From: Seriola aureovittata
Lineage: Eukaryota > Chordata > Actinopteri > Carangiformes > Carangidae
NCBI RefSeq assembly: GCF_021018895.1
Contig: NC_079386.1
Span: forward strand, 15,341,552 to 15,405,551
Reading direction: 5' to 3'
DNA: 64,000 nucleotides
The notes beneath the pieces were generated by a model, which worked only from the letters and a program-made list of their open reading frames with translations, did no database searches and was not told the DNA's origin. A program made the position numbers and the translations under genes. Below, in pieces: positions 11,989 through 23,711 of the stretch (positions within the stretch are counted from its first letter, which is position 1; every line of letters starts with the position of its first letter).

Positions 11989-12426
11989 TACAGGTACTGT
12001 ACATCCAAACACATTGGTGTGGAGGTCAGGTCTCTGCTGATGGATGTTGACGTTAATAGTTCAGGGGAATGGTGATAGCTGCACATGCAGACACATTTAA
12101 CCTTCATTCAGCCATAACTCCATCCTCTTTATCCATCTCTTTTACCCTCCTCCGATTTCTACCCCTTTAACCTCGACCTTATTGAATTTAGAGCGTTATG
12201 CCAGTTCAATACTCCACTAATATCATTCTTCATTATTGTGTTTCACAGTTCAAGCTGTTTTTTTTTTTACTGGTATTCATTCTCAGTGTCTGTATTTAAT
12301 TGACTTTTTCACCAGTCTGAGTTTTTTCTTTTTACTCTCTGTTTTCATTCCCTCTTTTTCTTTTCCTGCCATTTCATCTGGCACCTTCCTTCACATTCCC
12401 TCCCTCCCTCACATCTCGCCATGAGT
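11985..12426. other. Noncoding, C/T-rich right half
   Basis: 12115-12425 is pyrimidine-rich on the plus strand with CCTCCCTCCCTC near 12399. No gene is seen. Confidence 0.55.
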
Positions 12427-12465
12427 TCCCCTCAGGATGAATCGTAACTACTGTGATGATCACAT
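12427..12465 (-). repeat. Fragment of the GAGGATGAAT dispersed repeat
   Basis: CCCCTCAGGATGAAT, a TAACTA word, then GTGATGATCA parallels 50818-50855 of the repeat at 50440-50895. It abuts the left end of the next element, and possible continuation (TTTTTGCGACCACTACCA) lies just past that element's right end at 13285-13305. Confidence 0.45.
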
Positions 12466-13282
12466 AAAGGGGCACTCCACAGATTTTGCACATTTTACAC
12501 AAAGTAAACACAAAGGTTTTGGGGAGTACTACTGCATATGTTAAAAAGAAAAGAAGCTGCATAACGTTTGATAAATTGCCTCAGGTGATGTCACTTGATA
12601 TCACCAGGTCTGAAGTTTGGAAATGAGAAATATATGGGGATGTTAAGTTAAAGAAAAGCGAGCATATCAGATTCCTTCGGCCTGCTCCTCATCTCCGCTC
12701 AAGCTATGAGCATATATCAAACCCAAACGTCCCCCTGAACCGTTGGCAGCCAAGCTGCATTGTGGGTAATGTAGGTGCCTGGTTCAGATAAGGAAAAATA
12801 ATGTCTGGACAACAATAATATTGTGCTGTATCAATTTGTATCCTGTTATCAATTTTCTTGTGTTCCATTTGATTTTATTTATTTCTGAGCCTCTCTTCTG
12901 ATTGGATGACTGTTTTCTAAGTGATTGAATAAAAATACAGCAGATTTCAGGTAAACACTCAGAGAAACCAAATCCTGCAAGGTTTGGATGGAGGGTCCAG
13001 GTGGGTTCGCTGTGCTGGGGGCATAGCTGAGGGCAGTGACTGCTTTGTTGTGACATCACAAAGGCACAGAAGTCCTGAGGGCTCGTTTTAAGGCTGAGTT
13101 TCTGAATACAGGCTGTGTGCATTTTGTGCAAATACTCTGATACTTTCACAGTATTTATTTAGGCTAGCTCCTAGCTTTATAATTTAAAAAAATACATGGA
13201 AATCTCACTCTCTACAATATGGGACCTTTAACTGTCCATTGTGAATCTTACAGTCAATGTTATATCGGTGGAGTACCCTTTA
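12466..13282 (+). mobile_element. Miniature transposon with AAAGGGGCACTCCAC ends
   Basis: The left terminus AAAGGGGCACTCCACAGATT (from 12466) is mirrored at the right by ATCGGTGGAGTACCCTTT (13264-13281), an imperfect terminal inverted repeat. The interior carries a GGGGAGTACTACTGCATATG word and a CTGCATTGTGGGTAATGTAG word that I associate with a percomorph miniature element. It has no transposase. Its right part is interrupted by the AAAGGTCCC element at about 12868-13236. Confidence 0.7.
12868..13236 (-). mobile_element. AAAGGTCCC miniature transposon nested in the previous element
   Basis: Read on the minus strand, this starts TTAAAGGTCCCATATTG and follows the 24766 copy: GTGAGATTTCCATG, GTGAAAGTATCAGAG, TTCAGAAACTCAGCC, TTAAAACGAGCCCTCAGGAC, TTTGTGATGTCACAA, TTGCAGGATTTGG, TTTACCTGAAATCTG and CCAATCAGAAGAGAGG. 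The distal quarter (ACATCTCC and AAGAACCAAA words) is absent, so the left boundary is approximate. Confidence 0.75.
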
Positions 13283-13618
13283 AATTTTTGCGACCACTAC
13301 CACTCCATTCATCAATCCCTTCCCTCCCAGCCCTCTTTCACTTCCTTCAATCCGTTACTCCTGCTTCTCTCTCCCTTTCTCTAATTGGTCTCCTGGAGGT
13401 CTTCGACCGTTAAGACCCCTCCAGACCGCTCTGATTGCCCCTGACTGCGCTCGACCGAAAAATCCTTCTGCTGCTTTGACTCCCACTAATCAGGCAGTGA
13501 GCAAAACCGACGGCGCTTAAGGGCCCTCATGCTCAATGTTATTAAGATGTTGAGCTGAGGGCCTTGGATGCATACAATATATACACACACTCACACACTC
13601 AAGAAAAGAAGAGGGGCG

Positions 13619-13621
<3 letters not shown>

Positions 13622-13661
<40 letters not shown>
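13622..13661. repeat. (AC)20 microsatellite
   Basis: A perfect AC array. A shorter interrupted AC stretch precedes it at about 13581-13600. Confidence 0.97.
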
Positions 13662-13663
<2 letters not shown>

Positions 13664-13796
13664 TTCAAGACTGACAAATGAAGATGAGGCTACAAATAAT
13701 CAGACAATGAACAAATAATACACAAGCAAAGAAGCGGATTTACACAAAATGAGGAAAAAGACACGGATACAAACAAAAACATAATTAAAAGAACAG

Positions 13797-13798
<2 letters not shown>

Positions 13799-13838
<40 letters not shown>
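13799..13838. repeat. (AC)20 microsatellite
   Basis: A perfect AC array 137 bp from the previous one, in the same orientation. Confidence 0.97.
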
Positions 13839-13842
<4 letters not shown>

Positions 13843-15468
13843 GGGTGGGTGGAAACCAGGCTGAGCAACCGCAAAGAGGAAGAAATGAAAGAGAAGTCAG
13901 ATGGAAAAACAAAAAAGGAGGAGAGCGGCAAACAGCCTTCTTTAGACCGAGCTTGAAAGAGATGAAGGAGCAGTGAGTTTGTGTTGATCATGTTGTGTGT
14001 CAGTTCCTGGAAAGGCAGCACCAAATATGTCCGACCTAACCTGTCGACTTTTAAGGCTAAAGGTATGTGCACAGCTCTAGCCACGATTTTTGTGCACTTT
14101 TTTGTGGATTGTGGCAAATCCCTGCAGCCCGGTTGGTCTTCTCAGGACAGTGGAGGTGAGTGCACGGCTGCCTATATGTGAATTATATCTTACATTTTTC
14201 AATAAATCATTGGAAAAAAAAAACTAATGACATTCATATTATACAATATATCACATTCCTACTGTTGTTTTTTATGTTTTTTTTATCCCATTGCTTTATC
14301 TTGTTAATATTCAATATCTTTATATATAAATAATGTTTATTATTATTACATTCCTTGAGATACTGACATATTTCTAGTTAACAAAGGACGATATTTCTTT
14401 TCAGGAGTATTTGATAAAGAAATCTTATCACTGCTACATCGACTCACAGTAATTGGTTTTTCTGGACAATGAGTTTGTCCAGTTGTCATGGAGATGTTTT
14501 AGTTGTTATCACGTTCATTCATATTCTAACACTTGGTCATGTTATACTATCAAATGACTGAAATTTCATATTTCGGTCAGGTGATAATAGCGAGGCAATG
14601 TGTATGACAACCGTGCAAACTACATCCACTGATGAAAGCTATGAGATGTGGTCGAAAGCTCTGGAAAAAAAAACAATAAGTGGACATTATGATACAATTT
14701 TTAATTTGTATTTCACAGTCAAGAACGAAACTTTAAAACAATTTAGACAAACTCTGTCCAGTGATCTGTATAAACTGCATTAGCATTTCTTCAAACTGAA
14801 ATGTCTCATGTTCCTTCAGGCCTGATATTTGAAACACTGCAGCTCCTTTCATCATATAAACTGCTAAGGTTAGTTAGACGACAACTTCAAAATCACCCAA
14901 TAACACCCAATAATAATCACTTCTCCTTCTCTATCGAGGCTTCTTTTCAAACTTGTGCTGTGCTCTGTTTTTCCTGTTTTCATGAAATGCGCTGTCTCTC
15001 TCTGAGTGATTGCTTTGTTTCTCAGCCTTGCTCTGTCTTATCGCCGCCTATCTGTGTCTGGGCGGATTCAATTTAATTGGCTTTCATTGGCACGACACAC
15101 ACAACGAGGCACGATCCAACCGACACAAAGCGTGGAGCGGGTCATGTACAAACAGCAAACCCACATCTGCGGCCAATCTGTTGATGCGTTTGTTTGTCTC
15201 CACATTTATCTTCATCACGGGAGGACGACATACACACGAAAACATACGGACGGAGGTTTACGTTTGTACTCACGTAAACAGATGCACAACAGCACACACA
15301 GGTAGGGGCTGATGCACTAGGAATTGAAATACGCAGCAGGGTTTATTTTGTTGAAGGTCTTTCAATCAGTCAGAGCGCTGTCACTCCTACCTGAAAAAGT
15401 GTGTGTATGTGTGTGTATGCATTCTGTCTTCTTTGTGTATATTTATGCATTTACTTTTCTTTTCTTTC
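13839..15468. other. Unique noncoding DNA
   Basis: AT-rich around 14200-14400. 14600-14670 (ACATCCACTGATGAAAGC then GGTCGAAAGCTCTGG) has the texture of a degraded transposon tail. 15068-15095 (TCAATTTAATTGG then CTTTCATTGGCACGAC) resembles a fish simple-repeat relic. No gene is supported. Confidence 0.5.
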
Positions 15469-15473
15469 TGTGT

Positions 15474-15513
<40 letters not shown>
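15469..15513. repeat. (TG)n microsatellite
   Basis: About 22 TG units with one TA interruption near the left end. Confidence 0.97.
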
Positions 15514-15515
<2 letters not shown>

Positions 15516-15933
15516 CAGTACATCTGTGCATGTTTACGTTTTCCTCTTCTGTGGGCATATGAGCCATCCCAGGACCACAGTTTACGGTCAGCTGAGAAAG
15601 TCTGAAAAAGTGGACATCAATATTTAAAGAAGCCCGTCTTCCTCTCCATGTTCCTCCACCTTGTAGAGGAGATAAGACGGGACAAGGTCAGCTGAGTCCA
15701 GAAAAGACACAGAATCTCAAATATCTTGTGGGACAAGAAGCTGTGATGAAGAAATGAAAGGGCAAAGATTCAGACTTTAACATGAGGAAGAGGAGGTTTT
15801 TTTTCCACATGAGGAAGGGCAGTTATCAAACCGGACGCTACTGTCCTTACAATTATAATTCCTGCCATAAGCCTTTGAGGAGATGCAACAACTGTGGCAT
15901 TTTTAAAGTGACATCAATGATGCTGAATAGGGG

Positions 15934-15936
15934 AGA

Positions 15937-15971
<35 letters not shown>

Positions 15972-15972
15972 T
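15934..15972. repeat. (GA)n array
   Basis: A GA tract with one CA interruption, preceded by a G-rich block. Confidence 0.95.
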
Positions 15973-16091
15973 GCAATAGTGATTAAAGAATGTAGATAAA
16001 TCAATTATGTGTGTTTGCCCCCAAGGTTAGTAAACAGCAGGTCGGCTGTGATAGATCACTGTGACTTTGTTCTCTGTATAATTCACCTGCA

Positions 16092-16096
<5 letters not shown>

Positions 16097-16144
<48 letters not shown>
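16097..16144. repeat. (AC)24 microsatellite
   Basis: A perfect AC array. Confidence 0.98.
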
Positions 16145-16145
<1 letters not shown>

Positions 16146-17379
16146 GTCTAGCTAGCTGTCATGGACGCTAACAGATGCTAACTTGACCAATGTTGAGACA
16201 GCCACAAAAGATGCTAAATCAAAACGGCACGAAGTAACCCAAGAAATAAACGCTCTCATCAAAGCAGCTAAATGAACTGTGACCTCTGTGAAGTCCGTCT
16301 TTGTCAAAGTAGCTCCTCCATGCTAATGTGAATGCTAGCTTTGTGCTCCGCTGGCTGACATCCAGATTTCCAATCTTTCCTCTGCACTTAAAGGACTTCT
16401 GTTTTGACTTTAAAGGTTAAGGACACACTTGAAACACTGCAGGTACTAAATGGGTCTTGAAGTGAGATTGTTTAGTCAATTTTATGTTGGCTCTGTGCCC
16501 ACTAAGTTAATGATGCTCCACGAGTAGCTCCTATTTTAACCGTCAGATGATTAGCTGAAATTCTCATACAAACAGGACAAGTATAAAGAATTCAGTAGTG
16601 AATAAACCCGTACTTCATAAATTGGTCTGGAAATACCCTTAATTTGGATCTACTGTATGTTTGTTATGATTAAATGCAAAGCTTTTATCACCTACTGCAG
16701 CACTGAATCACTTTCTATTCAGAAAAAAATCAAATCCAAATTGAAAAATCTCCACAGCAGAGCAAAAATTATCATAATATATAATATATAGTTCTTTTTC
16801 CTGCCCTGAGGGGAAGAACTGCTGCATGTATTTTAAGTTGTTTCATTCCACCCTAAAATATCACTTACTCTACTTTCAAAGCTGGAACCACAGGAATGAT
16901 ATCTGACCACAGGACAAGTTTTGTGCAAATGGTTTTATCATAACCGAATAAACTTCCACGGAAAAAAGAGGAAAGTATTATCTGTGAAACCATAAGCAAG
17001 CTGAGCGCATCAATCTGAATACGCATGACTGATTCACACACACACACAACAACAACACACATGCAAACATGATCACTTTTGGGAGAGATAAGATTCTTGC
17101 AGAGACCCGATACATGGCAAACATAAACAGTAAATGCCGCTGCCTCGCGCTCTCACACACACACAAGCACGTGGACAGTTTAACCACTCATCCGTTTCGA
17201 CCGTCACCCTCGGTATTCACAAATGTGTCTGATGTAGCCAAGAATGTGTCACAGAGTCGAACGTGAGTGACACACACACTCTCTCCCACAGAAGCTAGAG
17301 GTGACCTCCTCCATGCAGAACAGAGGAACAGAGAGGAGACGGATGTGGTGACGGCCAGCATAATGTTGGTATCACACAA

Positions 17380-17381
<2 letters not shown>
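16145..17381. other. Unique noncoding DNA
   Basis: 16145-16400 has repeated GCTAGCT and GATGCTAA words, possibly an old repeat. 16780-16800 is ATAATATAT-rich. Nothing coding is seen. Confidence 0.5.

Positions 17382-17428
<47 letters not shown>
17382..17428. repeat. (CA)23 microsatellite
   Basis: A near-perfect CA array preceded by one CG step. Confidence 0.97.
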
Positions 17429-17430
<2 letters not shown>

Positions 17431-18966
17431 AGTCACACAGATGGGACGCTGGGACGACTGAGTAATAAAGCCGTTCATTACGGAGCAGTTTCCTGAGGCA
17501 TCCATTAGTGATGATGAGGGTCTTCCTGCCTACCATACACCCGCTGCTTTCCCTGCCCTTCGTCTGCTCTCATCTGTCCGTCAGCGTTTTACATTTCTAG
17601 ACTAAATAAGCAGACGAGGAATGCTGTAGATACGCGGCAGAGTGAGTGGAGTGATGTGAGGTGACGGAGGTGAGACGGATGTGAAATCAAAACCTTGTTG
17701 TTGTTCAATTTAAGCGAGGTGTTTCTCCCAACGCAGAAATGAAAACAACTCAAATGTCATCGTGGGTTTTTATTCAGGTGGCGCACATATTTCTCTCAGG
17801 TATTGAAATTTCTCCTCTCAGTAGTTTAAGGAAAAATCGACCTAAAAATAAATAAACAGAGGTCGTCTCCAGGCACAAGCCTTCCCACCACAATAAACTT
17901 CAAGTGGAAAATCTGGAGCTCATTCAAACTTTAAGTATGCTTTTGCTCAAAACAATGAACGATGCCTGAAGGCTTTGTTCACTTGAAGGACTTACGTCGT
18001 CCTCTGGTGATGCCATTGTTTTCTTCAGTTACACTGCTGAGGCATTTTTCTTTGACGCTTTTGGATGCAATAAAAACAGGTTGTGACAGTGAAATCCGAG
18101 GAGAATTTACTGCGTTTTGAATATGTTGATAAAGTATAAGGAATGACTCAAAGAGGAGTGTGTGTCCTTCTTCGTCCTTTACCGTAGATTTTTTTATTTT
18201 AATATTATCTAGATATCTTTTTATTTCTCTTCTCGATTTCAAACCCATCTCCTAAAACTAGCCGGATCAACCAATCAGCTCGCTTCACACACAGGTTGCA
18301 TGACTCATTGTTGAGATTTAAGTCTGAGCGTCGGCCCTATAGTTACCTGTAGCACTCTTCTCCATAGATCCCCAGGCACATTTTTCTCTATATTCACACG
18401 AGCATAATTCCAGCCTTATAAACTGATCTTTTCCTCCATCTTCACACACTGTGCGACTTTATTCTTGCTCGAATGGCTCACATCTATGACGCATTCACTG
18501 CCTTTCATTTGCAGGTGACAAGTGAAACGGGTTTTACTTCAGTGTTTATGTTGTAAGCAGTCTGCGAATGTGTATTCTTCAGGAAATGCAAAAACATACC
18601 ATTAGATGTTCTCTGCATGCGGTAATAAAAACAAGTTATGTACAGCCATTAAGGATTCGATCATTAACGAGCTGCAAACACGTTTTCAAAGCAACTCTAA
18701 GCATAATTGACAATATGTCTGCTGAAGAACACACTGATGGCCGTTTGGAACAATAAACTGTATATCAGTAAATCTGTTCCTTCTCACCTTCATGATACAC
18801 ATCACATGTTCACAAATGCAAAAGATTTTCAAATTAAAATCAGCCAACATTACCTTGCCCAATGTGTGTAACAAATCCCATCTGATATGTCACCTCATTG
18901 TTCCCCATGTTCTCCTAAGATGAGTCAGACCGGTAACTTTTGTCGCATAATAAAGTTTTACTTGAA
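17429..18966. other. Unique noncoding DNA
   Basis: No recognised repeats. The 89-aa minus-strand frame 17979-18248 is the least repetitive frame of this length here, but it has no recognisable domain and no splice or start support. Confidence 0.5.
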
Positions 18967-18986
18967 CCCCCCCCCCCCCCCCCCCC
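18967..18986. repeat. C20 homopolymer
   Basis: Twenty consecutive C residues, an unusually long C run for vertebrate DNA. It is G20 on the minus strand. Confidence 0.95.
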
Positions 18987-19087
18987 ATCTAAAGGGCAGC
19001 GGGTGACACAAAGGGGGAAGTGCGTGTCTGTAGTGATGGGCATGACAATACTGTAGCCTTCACCTTCAATCCACCTCCTTCACACTT

Positions 19088-19088
<1 letters not shown>

Positions 19089-19138
<50 letters not shown>
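19089..19138. repeat. (CA)25 microsatellite
   Basis: A perfect CA array about 100 bp after the C20 run. Confidence 0.98.
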
Positions 19139-19139
<1 letters not shown>

Positions 19140-19494
19140 CGCAGGCCGCGTAGGTGGCATTTGATTGCCCTGCTGACGTGTGAAGTTTTATTGTGGTGAG
19201 CCCTGTCACCAGTCATGTCAAGGAGGAGAGGCAATGAGACAGTGATGAGAGGGGGAGACCAGAGGAGGAGAGGGAGGCGAAGATGAATAACTATTTGACC
19301 TTGCTGTCTAATGCTTTTGCTAAAATTAAAGAGGGGAGGGCTGTTGCTGAAAAGCAGATAAAAGAATAAAAACTGAGTTAGGTGCTACTGTTCCTCAGAT
19401 CTTAACTGCATTTCCCATAATCCTGTCATTCCTGTCACAGAAATGTCACTATCCTTACCTGTGTAAATGTTTTTACGCCTCAGCGCAAGCCAGG
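19139..19494. other. Unique noncoding DNA
   Basis: Purine-rich around 19220-19290; otherwise nothing recognised. Confidence 0.5.
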
Positions 19495-19672
19495 GCTGGA
19501 GGATGAATTGATTAGATTTGGGTGGTCAAAGGTCAAAGGTCAAGGTTATGGTGAAATCACATAACGTGTTTTTGGCCATAACTCACTGATTACGACATTT
19601 TATATCCAAATAGTCAAGGGTCAACTTCACTGTGACATCACAATGTTCAGCAAATCACACACCTGGCCATTA
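19495..19672 (+). repeat. Dispersed repeat with nuclear-receptor half-sites, copy 2
   Basis: Contains GGATGAATTGATTAGATTTG, four consecutive half-sites at 19523-19548, GTTTTTGGCCATAACTCA, then ATTTTATATCCAAATAGTCA and CAACTTCACTGTGACATCAC. This is the longest of the three copies and gives the consensus order of the family. Confidence 0.8.
19523..19548 (+). promoter_or_regulatory. Tandem DR1 nuclear-receptor half-sites
   Basis: The half-sites TGGTCA, AGGTCA and AGGTCA are each separated by one A, and AGGTTA follows directly. DR1 spacing is the arrangement bound by HNF4, COUP-TF and PPAR-RXR type receptors. It lies inside a dispersed repeat, so function is inference only. Confidence 0.45.
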
Positions 19673-21197
19673 CTCAATGCCGTCGCTCAGGAAGGGGAGG
19701 GCGCGGCCATACTGCACCTTGGCTGGTTGGCAGAGGGAGACGACTGTGAGGCGGTAATTCAAGTTTCCTCTGCTTTACCGAACGATTATGGCTGTTTTGT
19801 GATTTAGATTTTTTATTATTTCTCATTGTGAGACTCCAGTGGTCTGCTCTCTTGTTCCTTTATTCCTCCCATTTTCTTGCCAACAATACAAGAACAACAC
19901 TAACAGTGTTATCAGCTCACACACACATGGATGTTCCTCCAGTGTTAATACAGAGTTGGCAGATTGGACTGAAGAAAATAAGTCATTTTCACTCCTCTTT
20001 TCGGGACTAGGCTGACTTATTGGAATATAACCTGACTTTTCATTGGTGGAACCCATTCATGTGGTGCGAAACAGTGTTTTACTCACACAATTCAATAAAA
20101 AGTAGCTGCCATCTTGCAACACTGGCACAGATGTTCAAAAGATGTTTTCACTGAAAACAGCCTCACTGGAATCAATCAGATGGAGCACCCCCTCCAAAAG
20201 CAACAGAAACCTTAAAGTCAGGTGTTTCTTTAGATAATTTGAAGGTATATGCCAAACGCTGCAGTCTTTTAATATGAAATTCCCTATTTGTGTTTCCCCA
20301 GACAAAGTTTTCTTGCTACCCCGCGGTGGAGGGACATGTTGGGGTAGATACCTGTTTATTCAGCTCTGACTGCTGAGATCTCATATTAGTTCCACCCTTT
20401 TCCTGATTGTGTGACACAGCTGCAAATTTCTTCCACAGTGTTTCGTGGAGATTCGATGCCTTTAGATGCACTAAAGCTTCAAAAATAGTCCAGTAACTAT
20501 TAATCAATGTTACACATAACATGTTTAATTCTGCTTTTGGGGTCAATTTCGAGTTTGTTGGCTGCACTCCCATAATTTATTGGATAATCTATGGAAGAAA
20601 CAGGAGTTTTCCATCCGCACGCTTAGATATATACGCTCAGTCCACGATGAATAGGTCTTTAAATTGGTAAAATATTTATGTTCCAATTTGTAAAGGCACA
20701 AGTATAAATTATTGTGGAAAAAGCTATTGTGGAGTTCATGTACTGTATGTCACCACTATGAATAGTTGCAGAAGCACAGACTACTTTTTCAAGGCTGCTA
20801 CAAAATTTACAGCCCTGTATATAATGGTGCTGCGCAGAAAATATTCCTCTACTTGTAGTTTTTCTTGACCTTGGATTCAATTCAGTGACTTTGTACGAGC
20901 ACCATTTTTCAAGTACTTTGCTTTGGAAACATTAAAAGGTGTAAAAAAGTCGAGCGTGTGATTCCTTTATGCCGTTTCATACAGATTAAGAGCGGAGAGT
21001 TTGTACGGCTGTAAATCTCCTCCTGACAGTTTTTGTCTGTTTTCCACAGCTGAGTTATTTCAAGCCAAAGCTCAACAAAAACAAAAAAACCTGCAAGATT
21101 ACAGTTTGAAAAGACGAGATAATAAAGCTGCCACTGAGAAATGCCTCGGACAGCGCTCGGAGGGATCTGCAGTGACTCTGCAAGGCATTGTGTCTTT

Positions 21198-21200
<3 letters not shown>
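19673..21200. other. Unique noncoding DNA
   Basis: No microsatellite or recognised repeat over about 1.5 kb. Short minus-strand frames at 19823-20056 and 20316-20573 lack domains. Confidence 0.5.
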
Positions 21201-21243
<43 letters not shown>

Positions 21244-21246
21244 GTG
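21201..21246. repeat. (TG)23 microsatellite
   Basis: A TG array with one CG step. It is the left arm of a potential inverted pair with the CA array at 21432-21484. Confidence 0.98.
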
Positions 21247-21429
21247 GGTGTCACTTCCGGAAGCTGCTTTTGAAACACACAAACACACTCATCCCCATGC
21301 AGAGGGACAGTGAGAGGAAGAGATGCTGCCTTATACACACTGCAGCTTTAACAGCAGAGCAGCGCACACAAAAGACAAAGATCTCTGCATGGCTGTGCTG
21401 CTATTATAGTTGTCTTGCCTTGGCTACAC

Positions 21430-21431
<2 letters not shown>

Positions 21432-21484
<53 letters not shown>
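21432..21484. repeat. (CA)26 microsatellite
   Basis: A perfect CA array, complementary to the TG array 185 bp upstream. Confidence 0.98.
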
Positions 21485-21485
<1 letters not shown>

Positions 21486-23073
21486 ATGGGGGCTTCATGT
21501 TCATATTTAATGAGGGCTGTTCAGTGGGTATATCTCTGTTTCCATCGATTCGACAAGTCAACAAGGGAGATGTGTTCGATAATTTATGCTAATGACGGGG
21601 AGACGCTAAAGCCCTTCATCCCACTTGAACAGGACCGGCTCTCCTCCACCGCCGCTCCCTCTCTGCTTGATCTGAATTTTTTAGAGACCTTGTCCTTTTG
21701 CATTATCACAAAAAAAAACTTTGAGGAGAAGATACGATGGTGTGTAGAGCCTTGTATGTGTCTGTGTGTGAGTGTAAATGTACAGTGTGCGTGTGCGTGT
21801 GTGTGTGTGTGCAGCCCTGAGGAGACTTTGACTCAGTATTCTGACACGGCCCTCCACTCTTTAACAGGAACATTATTGGAGATTAAACAAAAGGGCGCAA
21901 TCAACGCACTCTCTCCCTCTCATCCACACACACACACTTCCTTACTGACATTTTCTTGATGCGCCTGCCTTCATCGAAGACGAAGAAAAAAAAAAAAAAA
22001 CTACTTAAACCGAGTAAAGCTGACAAAACACCGCGGCCCCCCTGGGGAGGAGCGGAAGAGAAGCAGGAGTGAAAAGCTGGATAAGAATTTTCGGTCATTT
22101 TAATTGCAAAGCTTGTTAGCCTTTTTGTCTGTCGTTAGCGCCTTATTAGCATGTCATTATGAAGCCAGACGGTGTTTGATAGACAGCCTGGAGGGGAGCA
22201 ATTACTTTGTGGGTATATGTGTGAGTGCATGTTATGCAGACAGTCATTATTTTTTGTGTTTACGACATATTAAAATGAAGGTATCTACCGAGACATCTTC
22301 GCAGGGGTTTCTTTTTTTTAAACAGGTCTTTCAGCAGCTTTTTTTTTTCCTCCTCAACATCCTGTCATTCACATTCACATACAGAATTATAGGGGGAGGT
22401 TATAGGGAGGTTTAGTGCTTGGCTCAGGGGGATTTTATAATCAGTGTGGAGGGTGCTTCTAATTTTCCTTCTCCAGTCAGACAGTTCAGCTAAAGATTTA
22501 CACTTGTGACCTTCCTGAAATTTGTCAAGATCGCTCACTCACGTTTTGTTAACTATCCTGTGACACGTCTGCCCTCTGCATTAAAAATACAAATGGGAGG
22601 GAAGGAAAGCTAATTTGGGTTTGTGCACCCAGCGGGAGCATGGTGCCCCAAAGTTCATATCAAAGTTGATTACCTCTATTTTCGGAAGCCTGTGATTGTG
22701 GTTGTCGTGGCAAAGGGAGATGCATGTCCTCAAGCTTATGCTTATCTTTAAGCACAACACTTTATTAGCAGAAGAAAATGTCTCGAAGATCCTGTCCTTG
22801 GTTTGCAGGCCTGTCAGGAATACGTAGGCTCATGTCATGTCCTCCTCAGAGAAATGAATGGGAATGAGTGCAGATTCTGTGCAGCCACAGTCAGATTTGA
22901 GCTAATGATGGTTAGTCTGTCTTGGAGTAGTAGCAAATAGTTGCTGTTATGTTACTGTATATTTACATAGAAATCCAGCTGAGCCAAAAAACTGTAACTG
23001 ATACTGGAGCGATGGTAGTTTGGTTAATTAGCAGCATTTCAATAATAAAGATAAATGTGTAATTTAGACCAGT
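21485..23073. other. Unique noncoding DNA with conserved-looking patches
   Basis: Contains an interrupted TG tract (21783-21811) and an A15 run (21986-22000). Patches at 21570-21700, 22100-22260 and 22590-22760 have balanced composition and AT-rich homeodomain-like words (TAATTTATGCTAATGAC, TTATTAGCATGTCATTATG), typical of fish noncoding conserved elements. Conservation cannot be judged from one sequence. Confidence 0.4.
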
Positions 23074-23094
23074 GTTAGCACCATGGACAGTGTC
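23074..23094 (+). promoter_or_regulatory. RE1/NRSE-like site 1
   Basis: Has the complete AGCACCATGGACAG core, 17 of 21 positions matching the REST/NRSF consensus. Differences lie at the outer positions (1, 3, 18 and 20). Confidence 0.6.
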
Positions 23095-23318
23095 ACTCGA
23101 CATGCATGCACGCAGACGATTGGCAATGTTAAAGAGAGGAAATGGACAAGAGCCAACCTGAAACCGGGGTAGCAGAAAACACCATAGGGCTAAATAAAAG
23201 TTCACTGCTCGGCCAGATTATTGCTTTTAATGAGGTGATAAAACTGTGCTCCAGAGGAATACATCTGCCACAATGTGTGCTACCGCTGCAAAGAAATATA
23301 CCTTCTTCAGTTAAGTAC

Positions 23319-23339
23319 AACAGCACTACGGATACTGTA
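23319..23339 (+). promoter_or_regulatory. Degenerate RE1-like site 2
   Basis: CAGCACTACGGATACTG keeps CAGCAC and GGA at the right spacing but loses the CAG of the right half. It is preceded 32 bp upstream by a CAAAGAAATATACC word that resembles the unit preceding site 4. Weak alone; supported by the cluster. Confidence 0.3.
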
Positions 23340-23652
23340 ACAGGAAAGATAAGTGAAAATATGTCGACTGAAGGAAAGGGTTTTGCAGGTGCCTAAAACT
23401 GAGACCTGCATCTGGTCAACAACAGTACCCCTACCCAACTGAACCCAGCTGTTTCTGCAAAATAAAGGACCAGTCTCTTCTCTCCTTCTTCCCACTGGGT
23501 ATTGTGCATTTTCAAAGAGAAAGAGAAAACATTCCAGATGCAATACTTTGCTGGGACTTGTTGGGTTCAGGTATTTCAGCAGAACTCAAGGGTAAAGTTC
23601 ACTTTTAGATCAGCGCTGGTTGTGATGGTGATAAACCTGTTCTGATAAACAC

Positions 23653-23673
23653 ATCAGCACTGTGGATAGCTGC
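23653..23673 (+). promoter_or_regulatory. Degenerate RE1-like site 3
   Basis: TCAGCACTGTGGATAGC matches the RE1 half-sites CAGCACC and GGACAG with one change in each, at canonical spacing. It lies exactly 59 bp before site 4. Confidence 0.4.
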
Positions 23674-23711
23674 ATACCACTACAGAGGAACACACCTGTC
23701 ACGATCTGTGT

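Noticed and set aside
15782..15979. Frame with CPYNYNSCHKPLRRCNNCG, cysteine spacing like a zinc finger
   Set aside because: Spacing does not match a known finger and no neighbouring unit exists; ends in a GA array.
21141..21959. 272-aa plus-strand open frame, the longest in the window
   Set aside because: It translates a TG array (VCVCVC) and a CA array (HTHTHT) plus connecting noncoding DNA; no domain or splice support.
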